Assembly: GCA_022791355.1 (NCBI GenBank)
Contig: JAAVYX010000098.1
Coordinates: 1-48,903, forward strand
Direction of reading: 5' to 3'
DNA from: Clostridiales bacterium
GTDB taxonomy: Bacteria; Bacillota; Clostridia; Oscillospirales; Acutalibacteraceae
Length of the DNA stretch: 48,903 nucleotides
Position numbers and translations under genes: made by a program. Of this stretch, positions 28,315 to 36,893 are shown piece by piece (the first letter of the stretch is position 1; every line of letters starts with the position of its first letter). Below the pieces are notes generated by a model, which saw only the letters and a list, made by a program, of their open reading frames with translations, was not told the DNA's origin and ran no database searches.

Positions 28315-28680
28315 TTGCGAATATAGAAGGCGGCCGGACTGTGAGAGCAGTTATGAAGATCAACCGAGGCCCACGCGCCGGGAACGGCCGGGCGCCGCGT
28401 ATATCAAAGACCAGACCTGCGGCATGTCGGTATAAAAAGGGGAGGAAAAATATCTGACCGCCTTGTTGTTTTGAGCGGCCGGCAGTTTATTTCTCCCCCT
28501 TGAATAACAGAGTAGTCGTTATGAAAGCCCCTCTCCAGGGGCAGTGCTGCACCGTAAGGAATGCTGTGTATGGGTGTTCTCCCCCTTTCCGGTTATTTGA
28601 TCGTACACCGCCGCCGAAAATAATGCATACTGCAAGGGCCCCGTCCGCCGCCGGGGCCCCTTTATAAAGGAGCTGATCGC

Positions 28681-29451
28681 GTGTCCCAGCAAAAGGAAAC
28701 CTGTCCCGCCATGCGGGGGGACTGTACCTGGGAATATACCGTCGCGTCCTACGACGTGGCCCCCAACCGAAGCCTGCGCTTATCCGCCCAGCTCAAGCTG
28801 CAGCAGGAGGTGGGGGAGAAGCACCTGGAGCAGGCTGGCTTCCCCTATACCTACCTCTACGACGAGCTGGGGCTGGTCTTTGTTCTCACCCGGGCGGCCA
28901 GCCGTATTTACCGGGCCCCCGTGTTCGAGGAGCCGGTGACCGTAACGACCTGGTGCAAGGGCCTGCAGGGGATCCAATACCTGCGCTGCTACCGCTTCTG
29001 CGATATGCAGGGCAATCTTCTTATAGACAGCGCCACAACCTTCGCTCTCATCAACGCGAGGGATCATCAGCTGGTGCGCCCTTCCACCGTCAAGGAGTTT
29101 GAACGCTTTGTCCACCTGCCCGACCGGGAGAATACCTGTAAAAAACCCGGCCGTATCCTCCTGCCCCCGGATTTGGAAAAGGCGGACGACCGCCGGCTCT
29201 ACCACTCGGATATGGATTACAACGGCCATCTGAACAATACGGTCTACGGCGATTTTATCACCGACTATTTACCGGCCGGCCTGGCGGACAAAGTTCCGTC
29301 CAGCTTCCAAATCCACTTTGCAGCAGAAGCGGGACTGGGGGAGACTCTGGCGATATACACCGCCCGGCAGGGCGATACGGCCTACTGTAAAGGCGAGCAT
29401 GCCCGGGGACTCTGCTTTGAGGCTTCCTGTACCTTTGGGGAAGACCAATAA
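28681..29451 (+). CDS. Acyl-ACP thioesterase
   Basis: ASYDVAPNRSLRLSAQLKLQQEVGEKHL; VTVTTWCKGLQGIQYLRCYRF; DMDYNGHLNNTVYGDFITD. Confidence 0.88.
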   Translation: MSQQKETCPAMRGDCTWEYTVASYDVAPNRSLRLSAQLKLQQEVGEKHLEQAGFPYTYLYDELGLVFVLTRAASRIYRAPVFEEPVTVTTWCKGLQGIQYLRCYRFCDMQGNLLIDSATTFALINARDHQLVRPSTVKEFERFVHLPDRENTCKKPGRILLPPDLEKADDRRLYHSDMDYNGHLNNTVYGDFITDYLPAGLADKVPSSFQIHFAAEAGLGETLAIYTARQGDTAYCKGEHARGLCFEASCTFGEDQ

Positions 29452-29553
29452 ATTGGCTATGGCCGGTCCCAAGAAAGCTTCTTCTGACCTTCATCCCAAG
29501 GCTTTCGTAGCAGACGGCGCGGAAAACGCTGACTCAAAAATTGTCAAAAGAAG

Positions 29554-29740
29554 AGCGGCGCGGCTTCATGCCGCGCCGCTTGAGCTTGTCGACAAGCTCT
29601 GGAAGGGGGTCAGACCCCCTTTCCAACTACCCCCTACAAATCCCATGGTCATGGGATTTGTAGTTGCCAAAACTGACGCATGTGTCACCAGGCACATGTC
29701 ATCCGTTTGCGCGGCTTTATGCCGCGCCGCTTGGCGTTTT
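29554..29740. repeat. Cluster of consecutive perfect or near-perfect stem-loops in a convergent intergenic region
   Basis: 29554-29580 AGCGGCGCGGCttcatGCCGCGCCGCT; 29582-29599 GAGCTTGTCGACAAGCTC; 29601-29624; 29635-29662 TACAAATCCCATGgtCATGGGATTTGTA; then a second GCGCGGCtttatGCCGCGC. Confidence 0.85.
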
Positions 29741-29814
29741 AAATATGCTCCTGCATAAAATATAGAGCGTCGCGGTTTTAGCTTCTTGACCTAACGCCGG
29801 CATCTGCGCTTTCG

Positions 29815-30444
29815 CTATAATTCCCGTCTCCGATAAAAGTAGACGGACAGCGCCCAGGACAGAACAAAGAGCAGAGCCGCCCCGGCTGCCAGGCAAAGCA
29901 AACCGGTCGAGACCGGCAGCCGAAGAGGCAGGCCGTCGTCGGAAAACAGGCCGAAGAGGCAGGCGAGGGCAATGTACATGAGGATAACCACCGCATAGTA
30001 GACGATCCGGCCCTTTTCCGCGCCGAATTTGAAGATGACGGGCAGCAGAATGGCCGGCGACAGGAGCCCTACGCTGAACAGGGTCCCGGTAAGCTGCAAA
30101 AGAGCGGCGGGGTCAAAGGCGTGCAGATACAGCCTGCCGACCAGCTGTACGCCGACGCACAGGACCAGACTCAGGACTAAAGACAGCAGCGCCATAACAT
30201 ATTTCACCGAAACCAGCAGCCTACGGGTATAGGGCAGGGCCTCGGCGTAGCCGTTCCATTTGCTCCGCTCGTCGTAGGAAATGAGGGTCACCGGAATCAT
30301 GCTGGCCAGCAGAACGGGATAGAAGGTGAAAAAGAGGTTCCCGTTTCCCGAAGCCGACACCGCCGCGAAAATCACAACGATCAGCAGATAGGCCTTGCAG
30401 TATTTGACCGTCATATAGAAATCCTTGCGCAGTAACCCCTTCAT
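29815..30444 (-). CDS. ABC-2 type transporter permease
   Basis: MKGLLRKDFYMTVKYCKAYLLIV; multiple TM segments; next to ABC ATPase. Confidence 0.8.
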   Translation of the reverse strand: MKGLLRKDFYMTVKYCKAYLLIVVIFAAVSASGNGNLFFTFYPVLLASMIPVTLISYDERSKWNGYAEALPYTRRLLVSVKYVMALLSLVLSLVLCVGVQLVGRLYLHAFDPAALLQLTGTLFSVGLLSPAILLPVIFKFGAEKGRIVYYAVVILMYIALACLFGLFSDDGLPLRLPVSTGLLCLAAGAALLFVLSWALSVYFYRRREL

Positions 30445-30445
30445 G

Positions 30446-31288
30446 TCAGTTTCCCTCCTTGACCATATAAACGAACAGGTCCTCAATACCCACCGGCCCC
30501 GCCTGTAAGCCCGTCGGCAGCAGATCCCGCCGTACCACGGCTTCCACCCCGTAGGCCGCGGTTCTTTTGCCCTTCACCGCCGCCCGATCCAGCGCGGCCA
30601 GCTGCTCTTGTGTACAATGGATCATACCATACTGCTCCAGCAGCCGGTCCTTCTCCTCGCACAGCAGCAGCTTACCCTTGTGCAGAAAAGCGATATAGTC
30701 GCAGAGCTTCTCCAAGTCGCTGACAATGTGGGAGGAAATGAGAACGGCGTGATTCGCCTCCCGGGTGAACTCGCTGAAAATCTCCAGCGCCTCGTCCCGC
30801 ACCACCGGGTCCAGACCGCTGGTGGCCTCGTCCAGAATAAGCAGCCTGGGATGATGGGAGAGGGCGGCGGCTATCCCCAGCTTCATCTTCATGCCCCGGG
30901 AAAAATCCTTGAAGGGCCGATTGTCCGGCAGACTAAACCGCCGCAGATAATCCCTGTAAAGCCGGTCGTCCCATCTTTTGTAGGTGTGACGCAGAATATT
31001 GCCTACTTGTAAGGCCGTCAGACAATCAGGCAGGCCGACCTCGTCCAGCACAACCCCCAGGTCCTCCTTGACGGCCCGAAAGTCGGCCCGTTCGTCCTGT
31101 CCCAAAATACGGATATCGCCGCCGTCCTTTCGAATCATGCGCAGAATCAGCTTGATAGCGGTGGTTTTGCCCGCCCCGTTTTCCCCGATAAGCCCCATGA
31201 TGCAGCCCTGGGGCAGGGTCAGGCTTACGTTGTCCAAGGTAAAGTCCTTGTAGTTTTTTCTGACATTTCGCAGCTCCAATGCGTTCAT
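30446..31288 (-). CDS. ABC transporter ATP-binding protein
   Basis: GLIGENGAGKTTAIKLILRMI (Walker A), FSRGMKMKLGIAAALSHHPRLLILDEATSGLDP. Confidence 0.96.
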   Translation of the reverse strand: MNALELRNVRKNYKDFTLDNVSLTLPQGCIMGLIGENGAGKTTAIKLILRMIRKDGGDIRILGQDERADFRAVKEDLGVVLDEVGLPDCLTALQVGNILRHTYKRWDDRLYRDYLRRFSLPDNRPFKDFSRGMKMKLGIAAALSHHPRLLILDEATSGLDPVVRDEALEIFSEFTREANHAVLISSHIVSDLEKLCDYIAFLHKGKLLLCEEKDRLLEQYGMIHCTQEQLAALDRAAVKGKRTAAYGVEAVVRRDLLPTGLQAGPVGIEDLFVYMVKEGN

Positions 31289-31665
31289 ATGTCCTCCTCC
31301 TCGCCAAGAATATAGAGCATGTCGGCCAGCTCCTGCCGGCTGAGATTGCAGGAGGCGGCCAGCCGGGCGATCTCCTGCAAATATTTTTCGATTTTTTTCA
31401 GGTTTTCCTCTCGCAGCAGCTCCACATTTTTTGGAGCCACAAAGCAGCCCTTACCCGCCACCGTGTAGATAAATCCCTCCTTTTCCAGCTCGTCGTAGGC
31501 CCTTTTGGTGGTGATGACGCTGATGCGTAAATCCTTGGCCAGATTGCGGATGGAGGGAAGGGGACTGTCCTCGGTCAGCTCGCCGCTGATAATCAGGTTT
31601 TTCATCTGGGCGTATATCTGATCGTAGATGGGCGCGCCGCTGCGGTTGTCGATAAAGATATGCAC
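31285..31665 (-). CDS. GntR-family (YtrA-type) transcriptional regulator
   Basis: PIYDQIYAQMKNLIISGELTEDSPLPSIRNLAKDLRISVITTKRAYDELEKEGFIYTVAGKGCFVA. Confidence 0.94.
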   Translation of the reverse strand: MHIFIDNRSGAPIYDQIYAQMKNLIISGELTEDSPLPSIRNLAKDLRISVITTKRAYDELEKEGFIYTVAGKGCFVAPKNVELLREENLKKIEKYLQEIARLAASCNLSRQELADMLYILGEEEDI

Positions 31666-31683
31666 AGCGATGCTCCTTTCTTA

Positions 31684-31714
31684 TATACTGTTCATATACA
31701 GTATATACAGTATA
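31684..31714 (-). promoter_or_regulatory. Repeated ACTGT/ACAGT operator-like sequence upstream of GntR operon
   Basis: TATACTGTTCATATACAGTATATACAGTATA contains inverted TACTGT...ACAGTA and a second ACAGTA. Confidence 0.6.
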
Positions 31715-31992
31715 CTCTAGCTTGTCAAGAAGGATTTTTTTGAATGCTTGATATATATGCTGTAGGCGGCGACTCCCGGGAAGCCGGTTAGACCGAAAAC
31801 GGTTGCCGATTTGGGCGGCCGGGGGGCTTTATAAAAATGAAACGGCCTCGGGCCGGGACTCTCGGACGGCTATGATTTGCGCATCTGCCCATTCCGGCGG
31901 ATAGACCCTTTCATTTTAAAAGACCCCGGGAAAGAGACACTCCGTAAGGAAGCTATCATAGACAAAGAGGCATAAGTTGTTTTTTTATTAAG

Positions 31993-33054
31993 ATGAATGA
32001 GGAGAATGATTTTATGAATGAAATCGATAAAAAAATTATTGATGCAATCATAAAAAAAGCAGAAGCGGCATGCCCAAATTCACTGGCACTCATAGGCTTG
32101 TACGGCTCGGTCGCTACAGGGGATACTCATGAAAAATCCGACCTTGATTTGATGATTTTAATCAATGACGAACATGGATGGCAACTGGCTGATACATTTA
32201 TTTTAAATGATGTCGAAATTGGATATGATATTTATTGTACCACTTGGGAGATGCTTGAAGAGGATGCGAAATGCAATCACGCACATCTGTCCAAATTGCT
32301 TGACTCACCATTGGTCTATATAAGAGAACAAAGTGCTGTCCAAAGACTCGAAGGATTGAGAAAAAAAGCATTAGCCCTTCTGTCATCAGATAAGCGGTAT
32401 AAAAAGGCGCAAGCGGCTTTTAACAATGCGAAAAAAATATATGCAGACTGCTTCCTGTCAGATTCAGTCTCACAGATTCGCACCGATGCTGGCGCAGTGA
32501 TTTATTTTCTGCTGGATGCAGCTATGCTCTATCACGGCAGATACTTCAGAAAAGGGGTGAAAAGAACATTTGAGGAGTTGGAATCACTGAACATACCCTT
32601 CAATGTGGAGGAAAAAGTCATGAACATTATCCGTGCAGAAACGAATACTGAAATCAGAAACGGACTGACGGATCTGATGAGAACGATGCAGGCGTATTTA
32701 TTGTTCCCTCATGAAAAAACTACACCCAATCAGGACAATATTTCCGGCACATATGAAGAAATGTTCTCCAACTGGCGGAACAAAATGCAGGAAGCCTCAG
32801 ATAGAAGAGATTTATTTTCTTCCTTTATGAACATGGCTTCATTCCAGTGTATGATTAATGAAATTGCGGAAAATGTCGCAGTGAATGAATTTGAGATTAT
32901 GAACAGTTTTGATCCTCACAATCCGGAAAAGAATTTAAAGATTTTTGATAATACCTTAGATAGATATCTGGAAGAGTATTGTAAAGCAGGAATTAGTCCA
33001 AAGTGTTTTGCAAATGTGAATGATTTTATTGTGAATTATTTAGAAATAGTATAG
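31993..33054 (+). CDS. Nucleotidyltransferase domain protein (start may be 32014)
   Basis: Pol-beta NTase motif IGLYGSVATGDTHEKSDLDLMI (GS..DxD). Confidence 0.85.
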   Translation: MNEENDFMNEIDKKIIDAIIKKAEAACPNSLALIGLYGSVATGDTHEKSDLDLMILINDEHGWQLADTFILNDVEIGYDIYCTTWEMLEEDAKCNHAHLSKLLDSPLVYIREQSAVQRLEGLRKKALALLSSDKRYKKAQAAFNNAKKIYADCFLSDSVSQIRTDAGAVIYFLLDAAMLYHGRYFRKGVKRTFEELESLNIPFNVEEKVMNIIRAETNTEIRNGLTDLMRTMQAYLLFPHEKTTPNQDNISGTYEEMFSNWRNKMQEASDRRDLFSSFMNMASFQCMINEIAENVAVNEFEIMNSFDPHNPEKNLKIFDNTLDRYLEEYCKAGISPKCFANVNDFIVNYLEIV

Positions 33055-33207
33055 ACGCTTTTTGACCTTACTATAGAATCAGAAACAGAAAGAAGCATAA
33101 TCTTATCAACTTTTAGTTTATCGAAGAACTCAACACATGATCTTACTTCCTAATGCGGTAGTGTCCACAGGTTTAGTTAGCGAGCATCTGATTTTGACAC
33201 CAAAATC

Positions 33208-33241
33208 CAAAGTCCGCACCCCCAAAAAGGCGCGGACTTTG
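33208..33241 (+). terminator. Terminator-like hairpin after nucleotidyltransferase gene
   Basis: CAAAGTCCGC...GCGGACTTTG. Confidence 0.6.
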
Positions 33242-33301
33242 TTTATACATTTACTATTGACATGACTTCCTTACGGAGGGGCCCCCGATAGGCCGGCCGT
33301 T

Positions 33302-33342
33302 TTTTATAGATTGCCTTTGGCAATCTATAAAAAATCCGTTCC
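33302..33342. repeat. Long perfect hairpin
   Basis: TTTTTTATAGATTGCCtttGGCAATCTATAAAAAA. Confidence 0.8.
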
Positions 33343-33527
33343 CGTATGGATACGGCCGCATCTTCCGCCTTAAACGCTTTTGAGCTGGCGGCCGTCATCT
33401 TCAAGAAGGATACCTTGCGTTTCGAAACCGGACATGGTAAAATCAGGATATCATAACCGCAAAGCGGTTACTGCATCGGACCCGCAGCCTTATATCTGCC
33501 AATTATGCCACGCGCCGATGAGGGGGA

Positions 33528-33848
33528 ATGGTTATGCTGCCGGTTATCCATGGGATTTTTGCTGGAATATTTATTATATTGGGCATTGTTTTCCTAAGCG
33601 GAAAGGGTTTGTTCTTGATTGCCGGATATAACACCGCCTCGAAAGCCGAAAAAGCGGAAATCGATGAGAAAAAATTATGCAAATACGTAGGAATACTAAC
33701 GCTTTTATTTGCAGGCTGTTTCTTGCTTCTGATGGCCAGCGATATATTCGATCAAATGTGGCTGTTGTGGTTTGGACTAGGGCTGTTTTTTGTCATAGCT
33801 ATTGGCGGCGCTATTTACATAAATACCGGAAACCGGTTGAAAAAGTAA
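33528..33848 (+). CDS. DUF3784-like small membrane protein
   Basis: LSGKGLFLIAGYNTASKAEKAEIDEKKLCKYVG. Confidence 0.8.
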   Translation: MVMLPVIHGIFAGIFIILGIVFLSGKGLFLIAGYNTASKAEKAEIDEKKLCKYVGILTLLFAGCFLLLMASDIFDQMWLLWFGLGLFFVIAIGGAIYINTGNRLKK

Positions 33849-33969
33849 AGCTGCCCGGATCGGGCGGCCCGCAAAAGGGGGAAACGCCTCCGCGGGTGTT
33901 TGGAATTAAATTTTTCGTGGAGCGGCGCAAGGGGTAAAAAGAGGCTACAGATTCGTAACTTTTGTTTTA

Positions 33970-33997
33970 TTGACAGCTGTGCTATACTATATATAAT
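33970..33997 (+). promoter_or_regulatory. Consensus sigma-A-like promoter for the PASTA/kinase-like gene
   Basis: TTGACA-16-TATAAT. Confidence 0.8.
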
Positions 33998-34047
33998 TGT
34001 GAGCAGAAACCGGACAAGGGTTCCAGGTTATTTCAATCAGGGAAAGG

Positions 34048-35841
34048 ATGTTACCTGTTATGCAAAATACCGACCGGCTCTGTATGGGCTGTATGAACGA
34101 CAACGGCGGCGAGCGGCTCTGTCCCATCTGCGGCTATGACGGGCAGAAGCCCCAGCCCGAAAACGCCCTGCCGACCCGTTCCTGGATCGGGGAAGGCCGA
34201 TATTTGATGGGTAAGGTCATGGAGCAGAACGGGGAGGGGATCACCTACCTGGGCTGGGATAACACCAGCGATACCATCGTCTGGATCCGGGAGTATTTCC
34301 CCGCCGGCCTGTGCGAGCGGCTGAACTCGGGCGGAGTGCGTCCCCTGCTGGGATCGGAGGAGGCCTTTCAGGAGGGAAAGGCCACTTTCTTAAAACTGAA
34401 CCAGGCTCTGTCCCGCCTGCGGGAGCTTCCCTGCCTGCTGCCGGTGACCGACCTGTTCGAGGGCTCCGGGACGGTTTATTGCGTCAAGCAGGCGGCTTCG
34501 GGTATCACTCTGCGGGAGTTTCTGCTGCGCAACGGCGGAACCCTTAAGTGGGAGCAGGCCCGTCCCCTTTTCCTGCCCCTGCTCTCGGCCCTCAAGGCCC
34601 TGCATAACGCCGGCGTAGTGCATCGCGGCATCTCGCCCGACACTTTGCTGGTAGGCCGGGACGGCAAAATCCGCTTAAAGGACTTTCTGATTCCCGCCGC
34701 CCGCACCGCCCGCAGCGATATGACCGCCCAGCTTTATCCGGGCTTCGCAGCCATCGAGCAGTACGGGTTCGACGGGCAGCCCGGCCCCTGGACCGACGTA
34801 TACGGCTTTGCCGCCACCCTCTTCCGGGTGCTGGTGGGCAATCCGCCCCCCGAGGCCACCGAGCGGGTTACCGACGACCATATGACCATCCCTGCCGCCG
34901 TGGCCCAAACCCTGCCCCGTCATGTTCTATCGGCCCTGGCCAACGCCCTGCAAATCCTGCCCGAGGACCGTACCCAGTCCATGGACGAGCTGCGGGAGGA
35001 CCTGGTCCCTTCCGCCGACGCGGGCCGGGATGGGAAAAAGAAAAAGCCGGGCGGCAAGCGGTACGGCCTGATCGCCGCCCTGACTACCGCCGGCGTAATC
35101 GTGGTGGTGCTCACCGTCCTGGCCATGACCGTTTTCCGGGACGACCTCTTCCCCACCCACGGTACGTCCAGCGGCCTCCAGCCCCCCTCCATGGGTTCGG
35201 CCGGAAACGCCATGCCGGACGAATCCAGCGAAAAGCTCTATTCGGTCCCCAACATCCTGGGCCAGACCTTCGCCCAGCTTACCGGCAACATAGAGTATCA
35301 GGATATTTACGAATTTGAAATCGTCTCGGAAAGCTATAACGATACCCAGCCCAGAGGCGCGGTTTACGAGCAGAGTCCCGCCGAGGGGACCACCGTTTCC
35401 AAGGGAACCAAGATTCAGGTTCGCATCAGCCTGGGCCCCTCTGTCGTCGCCCTGCCGCCGCTGGTCGGTCTGACCCGGGAGGCCGCCTATATCCAGCTGC
35501 TGGAAATGGGCTTTATGCCCGGCGCCGTCCAGTTTTATGAAAAGTACGACGCGTCCAAGCCGGCCAACACGGTGGTGGAGGTAGACCCCGGCGAGGGAAC
35601 CCAGCTCAACCCCGAGTCGGGTGTGAAGCTGTTTGTCAACTCCTTTGTCGCCCCGCCCTCCCAGCCCGAGACCACCACGACCAGCCGGTCCATTGTGGTG
35701 ACCGAGCCCCCGACCACCACCACCGAGCCGGCCACCACCACCAAACCTTCTACTACTACCACCAAGCCTTCTACCACCACCACTAAGCCCAGTACGACCA
35801 CTTCCCATTCCAGCTCCTCCAGCGAGCCGGAAGAGGAGTAA
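34048..35841 (+). CDS. Zinc-ribbon / protein kinase-like (probable pseudokinase) / TM / 2x PASTA protein with Thr-rich tail
   Basis: N-terminal CMGC...CPICGYD; kinase-like fold with VVHRGISPDTLL and LKDFLIP; TM VIVVVLTVLAMTVF; two PASTA domains; TTTTKPSTTTTKPSTTTTKPSTTTSHSSSSSEPEEE. Confidence 0.88.
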   Translation: MLPVMQNTDRLCMGCMNDNGGERLCPICGYDGQKPQPENALPTRSWIGEGRYLMGKVMEQNGEGITYLGWDNTSDTIVWIREYFPAGLCERLNSGGVRPLLGSEEAFQEGKATFLKLNQALSRLRELPCLLPVTDLFEGSGTVYCVKQAASGITLREFLLRNGGTLKWEQARPLFLPLLSALKALHNAGVVHRGISPDTLLVGRDGKIRLKDFLIPAARTARSDMTAQLYPGFAAIEQYGFDGQPGPWTDVYGFAATLFRVLVGNPPPEATERVTDDHMTIPAAVAQTLPRHVLSALANALQILPEDRTQSMDELREDLVPSADAGRDGKKKKPGGKRYGLIAALTTAGVIVVVLTVLAMTVFRDDLFPTHGTSSGLQPPSMGSAGNAMPDESSEKLYSVPNILGQTFAQLTGNIEYQDIYEFEIVSESYNDTQPRGAVYEQSPAEGTTVSKGTKIQVRISLGPSVVALPPLVGLTREAAYIQLLEMGFMPGAVQFYEKYDASKPANTVVEVDPGEGTQLNPESGVKLFVNSFVAPPSQPETTTTSRSIVVTEPPTTTTEPATTTKPSTTTTKPSTTTTKPSTTTSHSSSSSEPEEE

Positions 35842-35891
35842 GAAAATTTGCAGCCGCCCTGCCGTATTGTTTCGGCGGGGCGGCTTTTGTA

Positions 35892-36060
35892 TCCGCTTTG
35901 CGTGAATATTTAGGAAAGACTCTATACGCGCCGCGCTGTCGTCCAGATTGACCCTCAGGCCAACCTCTTTCCGGCGTTCCCGGCCGGCTTTGGCCAGAGC
36001 TCTACATCCCTTGCGGGAAGCGATGTTAGAGGCGCTTTAGCGCCGGAAGGTTAAAACGGT
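35892..36060 (+). repeat. Diverged long B-like element (B6)
   Basis: TCCGCTTTGCGTGAATATTTAGG left end; cttgcgggaagcgatgttagaggcgctttagcgccgg interior shared with B3/B5. Confidence 0.5.
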
Positions 36061-36244
36061 CAAAGGGCGTTCGACCATGCGCTTCGCTCTCCCGCCTTTC
36101 TTTGGGGAAGACAGATGGGATAGGCTGAGGGTCTAAGGAAGGTTCCTATAGATATCCTGCGACTACCATCTACCTCGGTGGACAAATACGCAAAGCGGCG
36201 GCCCAAAGGGCGGCCCTCACGGGCGGCCAAAAAGAGGGCCGTCG

Positions 36245-36321
36245 GGGAACTGGCAGGGAACTGGCAGGGAACTAGCAGGGAACTAGCAGGGAACTAGCAG
36301 GGAACTAGCAGGGAACTAGCA
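36245..36321. repeat. Seven perfect or near-perfect 11-bp tandem repeats
   Basis: (GGGAACTGGCA)x2 (GGGAACTAGCA)x5. Confidence 0.97.
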
Positions 36322-36650
36322 GCGTTCTCGGATGTAGGCGGGCGACAGATAGCCGCTCAAAGGGCGGCTAGAGAAGGCCGCTCAAAGAGCGGCCGTCAGT
36401 AGCCTTCCTTTAGGACGGCCGCCAGGTAGCCGCTCTGCCGAGCGGCCCGCGTACCCAGCCTCGCTCCGCTGCCTTTCCCACGGCTGCCAAGACAACGCGG
36501 CTTGCGGCAATTTTATCCCCGTAAAACCGTATGATACCTTGTCAATCGATGGAAGATACCCCGAACAAAAGACTTGTCAGCCGGAAAGCGCACCAAAGAA
36601 TGGATAAAATTTTGTGAATTATTGGGTAAAATTTAGACAAAGGAATGGTA

Positions 36651-36679
36651 TTGCAGGTGTATTTGTGCTATACTATAAG
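36651..36679 (+). promoter_or_regulatory. Putative promoter of ppk
   Basis: TTGCAG-17-TATAAG. Confidence 0.5.
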
Positions 36680-36893
36680 TATCATCTATCTTGGAGGCGG
36701 TACGGCCTTACAGGGCTGCCCATGCGTACCGCGCCGCACCCGTCTGCCGGCCCTCCGGCCGGCGAATCCGATAGAACCGATTCCCGCCGCCGGGCTGATA
36801 GACCCTAAGCGGGCCAATCGATATAGGCAAAAAGCCCTTCGGCTGTTTTTGTAAAATCCCAAAAAAGCGGTATGCAAAGGGGAGGTATTTTGT

